Counted from the stretch's first letter, positions 44,669 to 54,273 are shown. The stretch: 64,000 bases of DNA from Prolixibacteraceae bacterium (GCA_023229575.1 JALNYZ010000001.1:186001-250000); one strand, 5' to 3'. The notes: generated by a model from the letters alone, not told the origin. Numbers and translations: made by a program.

Positions 44669-45673
44669 TCATTTTGGTCTTTTTGACTTTGGCAAAGGAA
44701 TGGTGAAGTTGCGTTCATATTCATTACCAGAGAGGTATTCAAGACCTGTTTTATGTAAACTGTCTGTATAATCAATTTTATGCCTGGGTTTCCCATGCAA
44801 ATTCCGGGAACCTAAGCGCAATGTGCTATCAATCTGGCAGGTTTTAACATCAATATGATCTTTAAACACTTCATAATAGGTGAAATCGCAAGGAAGACTT
44901 CCCAGGCCGGAATTAACAATGTGGTAAATACCTGAATCTATTACCATTCCAGTTAAGTGTAAGTGTCCGCTTAAAACAGCAATGACGGTTTTTGAGTTTG
45001 CCCTGATAATATTCAATGTGGTATCGTTGCTATCCTTATAGTAATCACCAAATCCAAAACTTCTCTCCAGAACCTTTTCCTCGCGCATAGGTAATAATGG
45101 CACATGTGACGCGATGATCTTTGGGGTTTTTTGGTATTTCCTCATCACCTCACTTAACCAATTATTGCGCCCCATTGTATTTTTATGATAACCGGCATTA
45201 TTTATACATATAAACAGTATTCCGTGAGACAAATAGGTATAATTTATTTTGCCAGCACCAAAAGCTTCTGAATAAGCTGCAAGCGCCCTTGGATCATTCT
45301 CATCCTGGATAACTTCATGATTCCCCAAAATAGGGTAATATGGACAAAGCAGATCATCCAAAATTTTTTTTGCTTTTTCATAATCTGGAAGAAGTGCCTC
45401 ATATGCCTCACCATGAATAAGATCACCCGGAATAATAACAAAGGAAGGTTGATCAAAGTAGGTTTTCAAGTTAATTAGCTGAACAAATTTTTGCAGCTTT
45501 TCTGTGGTCAAAGCATATGTTCGTATTTCTTTTCTGACTGATGTATCTTTGATATGAGTATCATTGATCTGCACAAAGGAAAATAATTTTCTCTTTGGTG
45601 TTAATTTCTCAGGTTGTGCATTTAGATCGCCTATGTAAAGGATTAAAAAAATTATGCAATAATATCTCTTCAT
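44669..45673 (-). CDS. secreted calcineurin-type metallophosphoesterase
   Basis: 334 aa with a signal peptide (MKRYYCIIFLILYIGDLNAQ). All metal motifs are present: QINDTHIKD (DxH), GDLIHGE (GDxxH), GNHE and SGHLHLTG (GHxH). Acting in the periplasm, it would remove phosphate from an ester or diester. It is 36 bp after the sulfatase and 33 bp before the symporter, inside the PUL 3 operon, so the target glycan or its breakdown products may carry phosphate as well as sulfate. It could also act on nucleotides or lipids. Confidence 0.88.
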   Translation of the reverse strand: MKRYYCIIFLILYIGDLNAQPEKLTPKRKLFSFVQINDTHIKDTSVRKEIRTYALTTEKLQKFVQLINLKTYFDQPSFVIIPGDLIHGEAYEALLPDYEKAKKILDDLLCPYYPILGNHEVIQDENDPRALAAYSEAFGAGKINYTYLSHGILFICINNAGYHKNTMGRNNWLSEVMRKYQKTPKIIASHVPLLPMREEKVLERSFGFGDYYKDSNDTTLNIIRANSKTVIAVLSGHLHLTGMVIDSGIYHIVNSGLGSLPCDFTYYEVFKDHIDVKTCQIDSTLRLGSRNLHGKPRHKIDYTDSLHKTGLEYLSGNEYERNFTIPLPKSKRPK

Positions 45674-45709
45674 GATTTCAGGTAACGTTTCTAAATATTT
45701 GATAATCTG

Positions 45710-47116
45710 TTAATAGTCTAAATTATTAAGTCTTGGGGCATTCCAAAATTTTACTATTTCCTTATATAGTTCATTCTCAATTTCAGGGTGTTTTCCCAAT
45801 AGATTAAAATCCTCTTGAAAATCAGAGTTTAAATTGAAAAGTTCTTTTTTGGTCATACTATCTGCGCTAAGTTTCCAATTATCTTTCATTGCAACAAGTG
45901 TGGTTTGTGGGAATGGCCTTACTCCATGCCCCTGATAATCTGAATACTTATCCATTTGGAACAATAAAACTTCTTTTCGTCTGACAAAGTTGTTTTGAAA
46001 TGATTTTAACAACGATATCCCATCCAAAGAAAGTCCTGAAGTATCAGTTTTTGAAATTTCGCAAATCGTCGGTAATATATCTACATGATGTCCAATGGAT
46101 GCATTCGTTACTCCGGCGCTAATGTGTCCTTTCCATACTACAATGAACGGAACCCTTAATCCTCCTTCGTGTAAGTCTGTTTTAGCGCCCTTAAAAGGAC
46201 CTGAACTACCCTCGGATATTGAGCCATTGTCAGAAGTAAGGATTATTAATGTTGTTTCAAGCAGATTCCTTTCATTTAGAGCTGCATATACTTTCCCAAT
46301 CATTGCATCAAGATGTGATACTCTTGAACGAAAGTATAATTGGTCCCCTTCAATTCCCATTTGTTTATATTTCGAATAATGAGGCTCTGGAGCTGCTTCA
46401 TATGGAGTGTGGGGAGCATCAAAACATAAGTCGATGAAAAAAGATCTTTTCATCTGCGTGCTTTTATCAATAACGGCAATCGCCTCATCTACCTTAATCT
46501 CATCCCATTGTTTATTATTTGGAGGAATGCGACGATCATCACTTATTAAGTATTTTCCAGACTCTGCATACATAGTTTTGTTCAATATCAATTTCCTTCG
46601 TGGCGGTTCACCTTCGATTGTTGCCAGGTAATGGTTAAAACCATGTTGAAGTGGTCCGGGTAATTCTGCAATTTGGCCTTTTTCTCGATTATCGATATTT
46701 GAATTAGTAAGTCCACCCAAATGCCATTTTCCAATTAGAGCCGTATAATAACCTTTGGTTCTTAATATTTCGGGAATTATCACTGCCTTTGTACTTAGGT
46801 GGGTATTATTTTCCGACAAAAGGGCTGACCGAAGATTCATCCTCAATGGAAACTTGCCGGTTAGAATAGATGCTCTTGATGGAGAGCAAACTGCAGAACC
46901 GGCATAAAAGCGCGTGAATTTCATTCCTTCCTTGGCAAGCATATCGATATTAGGAGTCTCTATAGCAGGGCTTCCATAACAACCTACATCTCCATAGCCT
47001 AAATCATCAGCAAGCAGTATAATTATATTTAAAGACTTTTCTGTCGTCTTTTTTTCACATGCAAATAGCAAAATCAATCCACCGACACAAAGTGATTTGC
47101 AAAAGAATCTATTCAT
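45710..47116 (-). CDS. sulfatase (type I, formylglycine-dependent), probable lipoprotein
   Basis: 468 aa. The signal ends at Cys20 (LLFAC), suggesting a lipoprotein. LADDLGYGD holds the metal Asp37 and Asp38, and CSPSRASILTG (77-87) is the C-x-P-S-R sulfatase signature in which Cys77 becomes formylglycine. GKWHLGG and SDNG complete the active-site motifs. No maturase (anSME) gene lies in the window, so it must be elsewhere. As the first gene after susD 3 it shows that the glycan of PUL 3 is sulfated, for example an algal or animal polysaccharide. Position: 182 bp after susD 3, beyond a hairpin. Confidence 0.93.
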   Translation of the reverse strand: MNRFFCKSLCVGGLILLFACEKKTTEKSLNIIILLADDLGYGDVGCYGSPAIETPNIDMLAKEGMKFTRFYAGSAVCSPSRASILTGKFPLRMNLRSALLSENNTHLSTKAVIIPEILRTKGYYTALIGKWHLGGLTNSNIDNREKGQIAELPGPLQHGFNHYLATIEGEPPRRKLILNKTMYAESGKYLISDDRRIPPNNKQWDEIKVDEAIAVIDKSTQMKRSFFIDLCFDAPHTPYEAAPEPHYSKYKQMGIEGDQLYFRSRVSHLDAMIGKVYAALNERNLLETTLIILTSDNGSISEGSSGPFKGAKTDLHEGGLRVPFIVVWKGHISAGVTNASIGHHVDILPTICEISKTDTSGLSLDGISLLKSFQNNFVRRKEVLLFQMDKYSDYQGHGVRPFPQTTLVAMKDNWKLSADSMTKKELFNLNSDFQEDFNLLGKHPEIENELYKEIVKFWNAPRLNNLDY

Positions 47117-47223
47117 AAAGAGATACTTGCTTATTTCTAATTTATTTTTAAACGTATGGAGCAGTAAAATATTTTACAATACTTAGTCACATACCGTAGA
47201 AGTTATGCATATGTATAGTTGAA

Positions 47224-47277
47224 AGGCACAAAAGAGTCATTTTCTCAATAGAGATCACAAACAACACTTTTGTGCCT
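47224..47277 (-). promoter_or_regulatory. long-loop hairpin between susD 3 and the sulfatase gene
   Basis: Arms 47224-47237 and 47264-47277 pair over 14 bases with one mismatch (core AGGCACAAAAG/CTTTTGTGCCT), 26-base loop, 22 bases after the susD 3 stop. No T-run follows on the minus strand. Position matches the hairpins after the other two susD genes. Confidence 0.65.
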
Positions 47278-47298
47278 ATAGTATGGATAATCAGATTT

Positions 47299-49044
47299 TC
47301 AGTAACCTGGATTCTGTGTTAATACTACCCCATATCCTTTGTAGGTATCTATTTCTCTTTGAGGGATTGGTAGCAGATAGTCGCGAGGTGATTGGAATTT
47401 TCGATTTTGCGCATTCGGGAAGCGAGCATCGGTATTCAAGTCATATTGGCTCTCAATCCCGGCATATGAAACAAAACCATCATTATCAATTTTAGGAATC
47501 TTTGTCGCTGCCTGGGGATTTAAGATTTGCCCATAGACTTTGACCGGCATTACCTTTTCTGCTATTTTATATCGGCGAATATCAAACAAACGGAATCCTT
47601 CATTGGCAAATTCGACCAGTCGCTCTCTGCGAATTACTATTCTTAATTGAGATTGGTCCGTTGTGGTTATGGCTGGATATTTAGCTGTATTGGTAACACT
47701 TACGCCATAAGCACGTGCACGAACCTGATTGATAGCGTTAAGTACTGTGGCATCAATTTGATTTAATTCTATTTTTGCTTCTGCATAGACTAATAATGGT
47801 TCAGCATATCTAATAATAATGAATGGTAATTCACTCCACATTTGGTTCAACACCTGAGCAGATTCTGAAGTATATTTTTTCCAAACATAGCCACAAAAAG
47901 CGCCAGGCCAACTTACTATTCTGGAATCAGAATTTGCTCCTTTAATCGTTCCATTAATAAATCTTACTTTGAGGCTATCAGGATGACTTTGAAAAATAAT
48001 CCCAGCCCATTGAGAGCCTGGAGTAATAATTGACGCCTTAAGTCTGGGATCTCTGTTTTCAAAAGGTTTTTTGGGAGAATAGACCAGCGATTTGTCAATT
48101 GGCAGTCCATCAACAGCTTCATAAGAATCAATCAACGATTGTGTAGGCGCATTCACAGTTGATCCGTTACAATTTCTTGAACCTTGAGCCCTTGGCATCA
48201 GATTTGTTAGGAATCCATCTTTTAGGCGGAAGCATAACATTATTTCAGGAGAACTTAGTCCTGCATCCTGGAATAATTGACCATAATTGGGATCCAAGTT
48301 ATATCCTGCACTCGATGCTATATCCATCACAGCTTTTGCCGAGGCAGCGGCTTCAGTATAATTTTTATTATACAAAGCTATCCTAGCCCTTAAAGCCAAG
48401 GCACTTCCTTTTGTTACTCTTCCTTTTTCCGCATCTGCCCATTTATTAGGTAAAGCATCTGCGGCAATCTGAAGGTCCGCAAGCAATTTCACCACAATTA
48501 ATTGTTTTTGCATTCTTGGGAGCAATGCCTCTTCAGGTGAAGTAGCCACGAAGTCTATGTACGGCACATCACCATACAACTCTATCAAATTATGGTAGTG
48601 ATAGGCTCGAATAAATAATGCCTGCGCTTTTATTTGGTTAAAAACAGTTTCGTTGATTTTGCTATTAACCTTATCCATGTTTACTAATAGATTGTTTGCC
48701 TGGGTGATCCCTTTATAAAAAGTAGAATACCAGGCTTGAACAGCCGCTGTAGAGGAACTTTGGATACCTGTTGCAACATCTTCCAAGGTGCTTGCTGTTC
48801 GACTAATGCCAATATCAGTCATCCCATTGTCAAATGAAATTCCAATTGGAAGTCCATATCCTCCATCCAAAATCAATATTGAACGGTATACACCTGTAAG
48901 TGCCAATTGCAACTCTTGCTCATTAGAAAAAAATGTTGCGTTATCAGGGGCTGTCAGCGATTTCAAATTAAGTATCTCTTCCTTGCATGAACCCAATAGT
49001 TGGGAGAGGAGAAGAAAAACAAATATATTTTTAAGGAGTCGCAT
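47299..49044 (-). CDS. SusD/RagB-family glycan-binding outer-membrane lipoprotein (PUL 3)
   Basis: 581 aa. Signal with Cys20 (SQLLGSC), then KEEILNLKSLTAPDNATFFSNE, the SusD opening. Repeats include IKAQALFIRAYHYHNLIELYGDVP, and the C-terminal motif VIRRERLVEFANEGFRLFDIRRYK is present. It is the largest of the three SusD proteins in the window. The gene follows susC 3 by 17 bp. With the sulfatase next to it, the ligand is probably a sulfated glycan. Confidence 0.95.
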   Translation of the reverse strand: MRLLKNIFVFLLLSQLLGSCKEEILNLKSLTAPDNATFFSNEQELQLALTGVYRSILILDGGYGLPIGISFDNGMTDIGISRTASTLEDVATGIQSSSTAAVQAWYSTFYKGITQANNLLVNMDKVNSKINETVFNQIKAQALFIRAYHYHNLIELYGDVPYIDFVATSPEEALLPRMQKQLIVVKLLADLQIAADALPNKWADAEKGRVTKGSALALRARIALYNKNYTEAAASAKAVMDIASSAGYNLDPNYGQLFQDAGLSSPEIMLCFRLKDGFLTNLMPRAQGSRNCNGSTVNAPTQSLIDSYEAVDGLPIDKSLVYSPKKPFENRDPRLKASIITPGSQWAGIIFQSHPDSLKVRFINGTIKGANSDSRIVSWPGAFCGYVWKKYTSESAQVLNQMWSELPFIIIRYAEPLLVYAEAKIELNQIDATVLNAINQVRARAYGVSVTNTAKYPAITTTDQSQLRIVIRRERLVEFANEGFRLFDIRRYKIAEKVMPVKVYGQILNPQAATKIPKIDNDGFVSYAGIESQYDLNTDARFPNAQNRKFQSPRDYLLPIPQREIDTYKGYGVVLTQNPGY

Positions 49045-49061
49045 AATATTTTTTTTAGATG

Positions 49062-52000
49062 TTAGAAATTCAAGTTTATACCAAACCCATATACAGAAGG
49101 AATGGGATACATATTCCCAGAACTACCATTAGGAATCATTGGATCAATTCCTTTCGGCAGGTTTTCAACTGTACACACATTTTGTGCATAGAGATAGATT
49201 CTAAGATTGTTAAAAACATCCTTCAATGCTAAATTTTTTAAGGTATAACCTAGTGCAATATTTCTCACTTTAAAGTAAGAAGCATTGAAAACCCATGTAC
49301 TGCTTGGTTGTGCATCGTTGTGTCCAGAACTTGTGGCAGTAATCTTTGGAAAATTGGCACTTGTGTTTGTGGGTGACCAAAACTCATTAACATGCCACTC
49401 TTGTATTTTACCCCCACTATACAAAGGCAATACAGCATCTCCCTGAAGTAAAACGTCTCGATTTCCAACACCATCCATTGCAATCGTCAGGTCGAAGTTT
49501 TTGTAGTTTGCTGAGAGGTTCAATGCATAGCTCAATTCAGGAAAAGGATTTCCGATTGTCACACGGTCATTGCTATTAATTTTGCCATCGCCCTTGTCCA
49601 GTTTTCCATCATTGTCAGAATCGATCGTGGGTTGGTCCTTGTATTGAATATTACCAGGAACAAGATTACCAAACTGAGTTGGTGCGGCAGAAATAGCTGT
49701 GGCATCCTGAAATATTCCTATAGATTGATATCCATAAATCAAACCGTATGGCAATCCTACATTGGAATAGCTATTCCCACTGATAATTGGTCCTATATTA
49801 GCCAAATCCAATAGTTCATTTTTGACTTTTGATACAATAAATTGTGCTGAATAGGAAAAATCACCCACTTTATCTTTCCAGGATAAAGCCAAATCGAAGC
49901 CCCGGTTTTGCATACTCCCAGCGTTTTGCATTGATGCATTCAATCCAACTACCAAGGGAATTGGCAACTTTAGCAACATATTGTATGTTTTTCTTGAATA
50001 TACATCAAACTCACAGTTCAATCTTTGATTAAAAAATCCAAGATCCAGGCCTATATCTGTACTTTCAGTCGTTTCCCATTGAATTTTGCTATTGGCAAGG
50101 TCGTCCATTGATGCTCCGGTTGCAATACTGGTTCCGTACATATAATTCCTCGCTCCACCCAAATTCATCAAAGAGGTGTATGGAAAATTCGAACCTATTT
50201 CCTGATTCCCTAATTTGCCCCATGAGGCTCGCAATTTTAGATTGGAAATAAAACTCAAGTTCTTAATAAATGGTTCTTCTGACATACGCCAACCCAATGA
50301 AACTCCCGGGAAGTAAGCCGACCGATTTCCAGGCGCGAATCTTGAAGATGCATCATTTCTTAAATCAAACTCCAACAAATATTTGTTTTTATAAGAATAG
50401 TTCAACCGACCAAAGAAAGACATTAATCCATTGTGTGTTGCTGATCCAGAGTTTTGGGCTGTTGCTTGTGAACCTGCATTAAGTTCTTGGTACTGAGGTA
50501 GAATATAGTCAAATCTTGATGCCTGAAATGAACTGGATTGATTTAAAATTGACTCATAACCCACAAGTGCATTAAAGTCATGTTTATCCATTGTCTGTGC
50601 ATATGATACAACAAAATTGAAATTTTGTGAGAAATATCTCGGATTACTTTCAGTGAAATAATTACGACCCGGCATATATCTAATAATTTTCTTTCCCCAG
50701 TCACTTATTAGTGGTACATTATTCACAAATTGCTTGTAAAGTACATCTGAATAGGTGGGTGAATAAGTTAATGAAAGATTAAGCCCTTTTAATGGCTTTA
50801 GGTCTGCCTTTAATATCCCCACAAAGTAATTTGTTTGTTTCTTGTTTTCACCTCCATCATTTACCATTGCAATAGGATTTCTTCCTGAAAAACCATCCCC
50901 CCATGACCCATCGGAATAGCGAGACTGATAAACCGGCGGTATACGGACAATTTGACCAAATGTCGCCACTAAACTTTCACCACTACTAATTTCCTCCGGG
51001 TAATATTGTCCACCTACCGTTGGTGAGGGTTCAACACTATTTGATTGAGAAAAGTTGAGATCAAACTTAATATCAAATATTTTCGAAAATTTAAAATCAG
51101 TATTGATTCTACCTGTATATCTTTTCGCATTGAAATGGACCACGTTCCCCGACTGGTCGGAATAGGCAAGTGAAGCCAATGTTTTGAGTTTTTCAGTTCC
51201 TGCCTGGACGCCAATGGTATAGCGCTGCTGAAAACCGCTTTCGGTAAAAAACTGCCCAACCCAATCTGTATCCGGAAATAAATCTGGATCTGATTTTATG
51301 CCTGCTGCATAGGTATCAATCTGCTGTTGGGTCGAACCTGAATACTTCATATAATCTAAAGCACCCAAGAATTGAGGAAGATCATTCATTTTTTGCCATC
51401 CGAAATCAGAATTAAAGTTAACAGTCATTTCTCCTGATTTTGCGCGTTTAGTCGTAACCAAGATTACGCCATTGGCTGCACGTGCTCCATAAATAGAAGC
51501 AGAAGCGGCATCTTTTATTACTGAAACACTTGCAATATCATTAACAGCAATTAGATTGATGTCGCCTTGCACACCATCAATAAGAATCAATGGAGAATTG
51601 GAAGCACCGATTGAACCTCTTCCCCGAATAAACAATTGTGCACCATCCTGACCGGGCTGCCCGCTTGATTGAATAGCCGTTAGTCCTGCGGCAACACCTT
51701 GCAAGACTTGTGAAGTTTGAGTTCCAGTTAGTACAAGATTGTCCCCTTTAACTGAGGAAACGGAGCCAGTTAAATTCACTTTTTTCTGTGTACCATAACC
51801 AATAGCAACTATTTCCTCCAGTCCAATGGCATCTTCAACAAGTGTTACGTTTATCATTGTTTTTCCCTTTATCGCTATTTCCTGCATCTTCATTCCAACA
51901 AACGAAAACTGTAATGTCGCATTCGCAGGAATACTTGAAAGTGAATAATTCCCGTTGGCATCGGTTATTGTGCCGATGGTTGTGCCTTTAACCGCAACAG

Positions 52001-52466
52001 TAACACCAGGTAAAACTCCTCCAGTTGAATCAGTAACTTTTCCTGATGCCTTATGCGTCTGTTGTTGCGCTATCTGCATTACCAGACTGGTTTGATCCGC
52101 GCTATTAGTCAGCACAATCTGCCTGTCAATTATAGTGAATCGGATATCAGTACCAGCGAAAAGCTGTTGGAGCACCTCATCAATTTTGCTGCTTTTGGCT
52201 TGAATATCAACTTTTCGCTCAGTGTTGATCAGATCCTGGTTGTACAGGAAGTAGAACTCACTCTGGTGTTCGATCTCATTCAAAACCTGTTCGAGGTTGA
52301 CCTGACTAAAGTTCAATTCCAGTCGGGTCCTTTGGGCATAGGATTCATTCACGGCCAAAGCCTGAATTATTCCGAGGAAGAAGAACAACGATGTCCATTT
52401 CATGATCGTTAAACTTTTTTTTAGGGCATACTTGTCTAATGCCCACCATTTACGAAATTTTTTCAT
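49062..52466 (-). CDS. SusC/RagA-family TonB-dependent transporter with STN domain (PUL 3)
   Basis: 1134 aa. A basic lead of 21 residues precedes the signal peptide (MKWTSLFFFLGIIQALAVNESYAQ). STN domain about 48-118 (FSQVNLEQVLNEIEHQSEFY). CarboxypepD_reg-like domain about 138-215 (ASGKVTDSTGGVLPGVTVAV). TonB-box region EIVAIGYGTQKK and plug (VSVIKDAASASIYGARAANG). Barrel to a C-terminal ...FGINLNF. It works with SusD 3 and reports to FecR 3. The gene begins 85 bp after fecR 3, with a plus-strand terminator in the gap. Confidence 0.95.
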   Translation of the reverse strand: MKKFRKWWALDKYALKKSLTIMKWTSLFFFLGIIQALAVNESYAQRTRLELNFSQVNLEQVLNEIEHQSEFYFLYNQDLINTERKVDIQAKSSKIDEVLQQLFAGTDIRFTIIDRQIVLTNSADQTSLVMQIAQQQTHKASGKVTDSTGGVLPGVTVAVKGTTIGTITDANGNYSLSSIPANATLQFSFVGMKMQEIAIKGKTMINVTLVEDAIGLEEIVAIGYGTQKKVNLTGSVSSVKGDNLVLTGTQTSQVLQGVAAGLTAIQSSGQPGQDGAQLFIRGRGSIGASNSPLILIDGVQGDINLIAVNDIASVSVIKDAASASIYGARAANGVILVTTKRAKSGEMTVNFNSDFGWQKMNDLPQFLGALDYMKYSGSTQQQIDTYAAGIKSDPDLFPDTDWVGQFFTESGFQQRYTIGVQAGTEKLKTLASLAYSDQSGNVVHFNAKRYTGRINTDFKFSKIFDIKFDLNFSQSNSVEPSPTVGGQYYPEEISSGESLVATFGQIVRIPPVYQSRYSDGSWGDGFSGRNPIAMVNDGGENKKQTNYFVGILKADLKPLKGLNLSLTYSPTYSDVLYKQFVNNVPLISDWGKKIIRYMPGRNYFTESNPRYFSQNFNFVVSYAQTMDKHDFNALVGYESILNQSSSFQASRFDYILPQYQELNAGSQATAQNSGSATHNGLMSFFGRLNYSYKNKYLLEFDLRNDASSRFAPGNRSAYFPGVSLGWRMSEEPFIKNLSFISNLKLRASWGKLGNQEIGSNFPYTSLMNLGGARNYMYGTSIATGASMDDLANSKIQWETTESTDIGLDLGFFNQRLNCEFDVYSRKTYNMLLKLPIPLVVGLNASMQNAGSMQNRGFDLALSWKDKVGDFSYSAQFIVSKVKNELLDLANIGPIISGNSYSNVGLPYGLIYGYQSIGIFQDATAISAAPTQFGNLVPGNIQYKDQPTIDSDNDGKLDKGDGKINSNDRVTIGNPFPELSYALNLSANYKNFDLTIAMDGVGNRDVLLQGDAVLPLYSGGKIQEWHVNEFWSPTNTSANFPKITATSSGHNDAQPSSTWVFNASYFKVRNIALGYTLKNLALKDVFNNLRIYLYAQNVCTVENLPKGIDPMIPNGSSGNMYPIPSVYGFGINLNF

Positions 52467-52473
52467 AAATTTA
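52466..52473 (+). promoter_or_regulatory. candidate antisense -7 element over the susC 3 start codon
   Basis: TAAATTTA on the plus strand matches TAnnTTTG at all but the last base and begins at the same point relative to the susC ATG as the elements at 14159 and 30987. No -33 box is seen. Confidence 0.35.
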
Positions 52474-52477
52474 CCGT

Positions 52478-52553
52478 TGTAGGGTTAATACTTAGATTGA
52501 CTGTTATCGCTACATTATTCAGGGAGGTGGTTGCACACCTCCCTGATTTTTTA
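52478..52553 (+). ncRNA. predicted cis-antisense RNA to the susC 3 leader (DonS-like)
   Basis: About 75 nt from just after the imperfect -7 element to the end of the first T-run; the 5' end is an estimate. It would cover nearly the whole fecR 3-susC 3 gap in antisense. Apart from the terminator stem no second hairpin is visible, unlike the two other candidates. Confidence 0.42.
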
Positions 52554-52560
52554 TTTTTTT
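52519..52560 (+). terminator. plus-strand rho-independent terminator between fecR 3 and susC 3
   Basis: A perfect 11-bp stem (TCAGGGAGGTG / CACCTCCCTGA) with a 6-base loop is followed by TTTTTTATTTTTTT on the plus strand. On the minus strand the stem is preceded, not followed, by the corresponding run, so it works only in the antisense direction. The T-run overlaps the end of fecR 3. Confidence 0.85.
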
Positions 52561-53579
52561 CGAATAGTGATCTCTTTTACTTCATAAATTCCCTGTTCAT
52601 TGAAGGCTCGTTTCTGTATGTTGAATTCTATGGGCAAGGTCAATGCTATCAACCGAATAACCTCTTCAATTGGCTCATCGCAAAAAGTTGCCCTGTATTT
52701 GTATCGCTTGATCCGTTCATCAGTAACCGTTATCTTAACATTGTACCACCGGCCTAGGCGTTTGAAAACTTCATCAAGGGGTTCGTTCCGAAAGACCAGC
52801 AATCCATCTTTCCAAGCGTTATACTGGGCAGCATTGAGTGAGCGTATCACGTACTTCCTGTTTAGATTGTCAAATTCGAATTTTTGATTGGGTATCATCA
52901 ATGTATTAAGGCCATTAGCATGGTCGCTGACCACTACTTTACCTTCCTGCAAAACAACTTCGGTCGTATTCTCCTCCTCAAGTGCCGATATGCTGAAGAT
53001 GGTTCCCAGCACTTTTACATCCAGATTGGGAGTTGTAACCGTAAACGGGTATTCCTTGTTTCTGGAGACTTCGAAATAAGCTTCACCAGAAAGGTTTACA
53101 CGACGATTGCGCCTGAAATTTATTGGATACTTCAACTTTGTACTACTGTTGAGCCAGCCATTTGATCCATCAGGGAGTGTGAAATGGGTCCTCGCTCCAG
53201 GTGGGGAATAGATTTCAGCCCAGCCTGTCGCCTCTTTCCTGTCACCGCTGACTAGTGTGAACGTAGTGTAAATAATCAAAGGTATTAACAAAACAGCTGC
53301 AATTCTGGAATAAAGACGGATTAATCGACTGGATAGATTAATGGATCTCGAATGCTCCAGCTGGATCTGCTTCTTCAGCGTTTCAAAGAGTTTACTCAAA
53401 TCTTTCTGATGATTGTCAGGATCGATTGCAAATTCGTCCCAGTGTTGCCTAATAGCAGACTCTATATCTTCCTGGTATATACTATCCCCAAAATATGAGG
53501 CTATTTGTTTATAATCATGGTAAGAGTATTTACCTTGGGCATAATTCCTGAGCAAATTGTAATCGAATTTCTCTTCCAT
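52551..53579 (-). CDS. FecR-family anti-sigma factor (PUL 3)
   Basis: 342 aa. The cytoplasmic domain includes AIRQHWDEFAIDPDNHQKDL. The membrane helix lies near 88-109 (IAAVLLIPLIIYTTFTLV). The periplasmic FecR domain has PPGARTHFTLPDGSNGWLNS and GEAYFEVSRNKEYPF. The C-terminal DUF4974-type domain has VFKRLGRWYNVKITVTDERI and YRATFCDEPIEEVIRLI. It pairs with the ECF factor 103 bp upstream and SusC 3 downstream, the complete trans-envelope switch of PUL 3. Confidence 0.93.
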   Translation of the reverse strand: MEEKFDYNLLRNYAQGKYSYHDYKQIASYFGDSIYQEDIESAIRQHWDEFAIDPDNHQKDLSKLFETLKKQIQLEHSRSINLSSRLIRLYSRIAAVLLIPLIIYTTFTLVSGDRKEATGWAEIYSPPGARTHFTLPDGSNGWLNSSTKLKYPINFRRNRRVNLSGEAYFEVSRNKEYPFTVTTPNLDVKVLGTIFSISALEEENTTEVVLQEGKVVVSDHANGLNTLMIPNQKFEFDNLNRKYVIRSLNAAQYNAWKDGLLVFRNEPLDEVFKRLGRWYNVKITVTDERIKRYKYRATFCDEPIEEVIRLIALTLPIEFNIQKRAFNEQGIYEVKEITIRKK

Positions 53580-53682
53580 GGATTGAATTGACAGTTTAAA
53601 CCTGCATACACAGGATGATTTTAATAGTTACACCTATTATATCATTAAAAGTAAAAAACCCCTATCCGAAAAGATGATTATT

Positions 53683-54273
53683 TTATGCTATGAATAGCAA
53701 AAAGAAAAGTTTTCCTGCGATTTTATCATCATTAAAAGATCTTCGAAGAAAATTCATTGCCTGGGTAATCTGATTTTCAACTGTTTTTTCAGATATTCCC
53801 ATTTCAGAAGCTATATTCTGAATTGATTTACCTTCTTTTTTTCGTTTTATGAAAATCTCTTTTCGGCGTGCAGGTAATTGGTTGATTAGTTGATTAAGCT
53901 TGGAAAGTAATACTTCAAAATTGAGTTGCACCTCAAGAGTGGAGTCTTCAGTATTAAGTAATTCAAATAATTCAAGCTGAAATTTTTGTTGTAATAGTTT
54001 TTTTCTAAAGTTTTTCTGTATGGCATGAAAAGCAATGGTAAACAAGTATGATTGAAAGGAGGTTTCAGATTTAAGAGAGCTCCTGTTTTGCCATATCTTT
54101 ATAAATACTTCCTGAACGATATCCTCAGCATCATTATCCAATTTTAGATACGATAAGGCAAAACGGTATAATTTCTGGCTGTAATACTCAAATAAACCTT
54201 CAAAGGCAGTTATGGAGCCACTTTGCAAGGAGACAATCAGTTCTTTTTCTGTTTTACCATTGAAATTTTTCAA
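53683..54273 (-). CDS. ECF RNA polymerase sigma factor (PUL 3)
   Basis: 196 aa. Region 2: FEGLFEYYSQKLYRFALSYL, DAEDIVQEVFIKIWQNRSSL and FTIAFHAIQKNFRKKLLQ. Region 4: INQLPARRKEIFIKRKKEGK and SIQNIASEMGISEKTVENQI, the DNA-binding helix-turn-helix. It is the first gene of the long minus-strand PUL 3 operon and is divergent from the efflux operon that starts at 54612. Confidence 0.94.
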   Translation of the reverse strand: MKNFNGKTEKELIVSLQSGSITAFEGLFEYYSQKLYRFALSYLKLDNDAEDIVQEVFIKIWQNRSSLKSETSFQSYLFTIAFHAIQKNFRKKLLQQKFQLELFELLNTEDSTLEVQLNFEVLLSKLNQLINQLPARRKEIFIKRKKEGKSIQNIASEMGISEKTVENQITQAMNFLRRSFNDDKIAGKLFFLLFIA

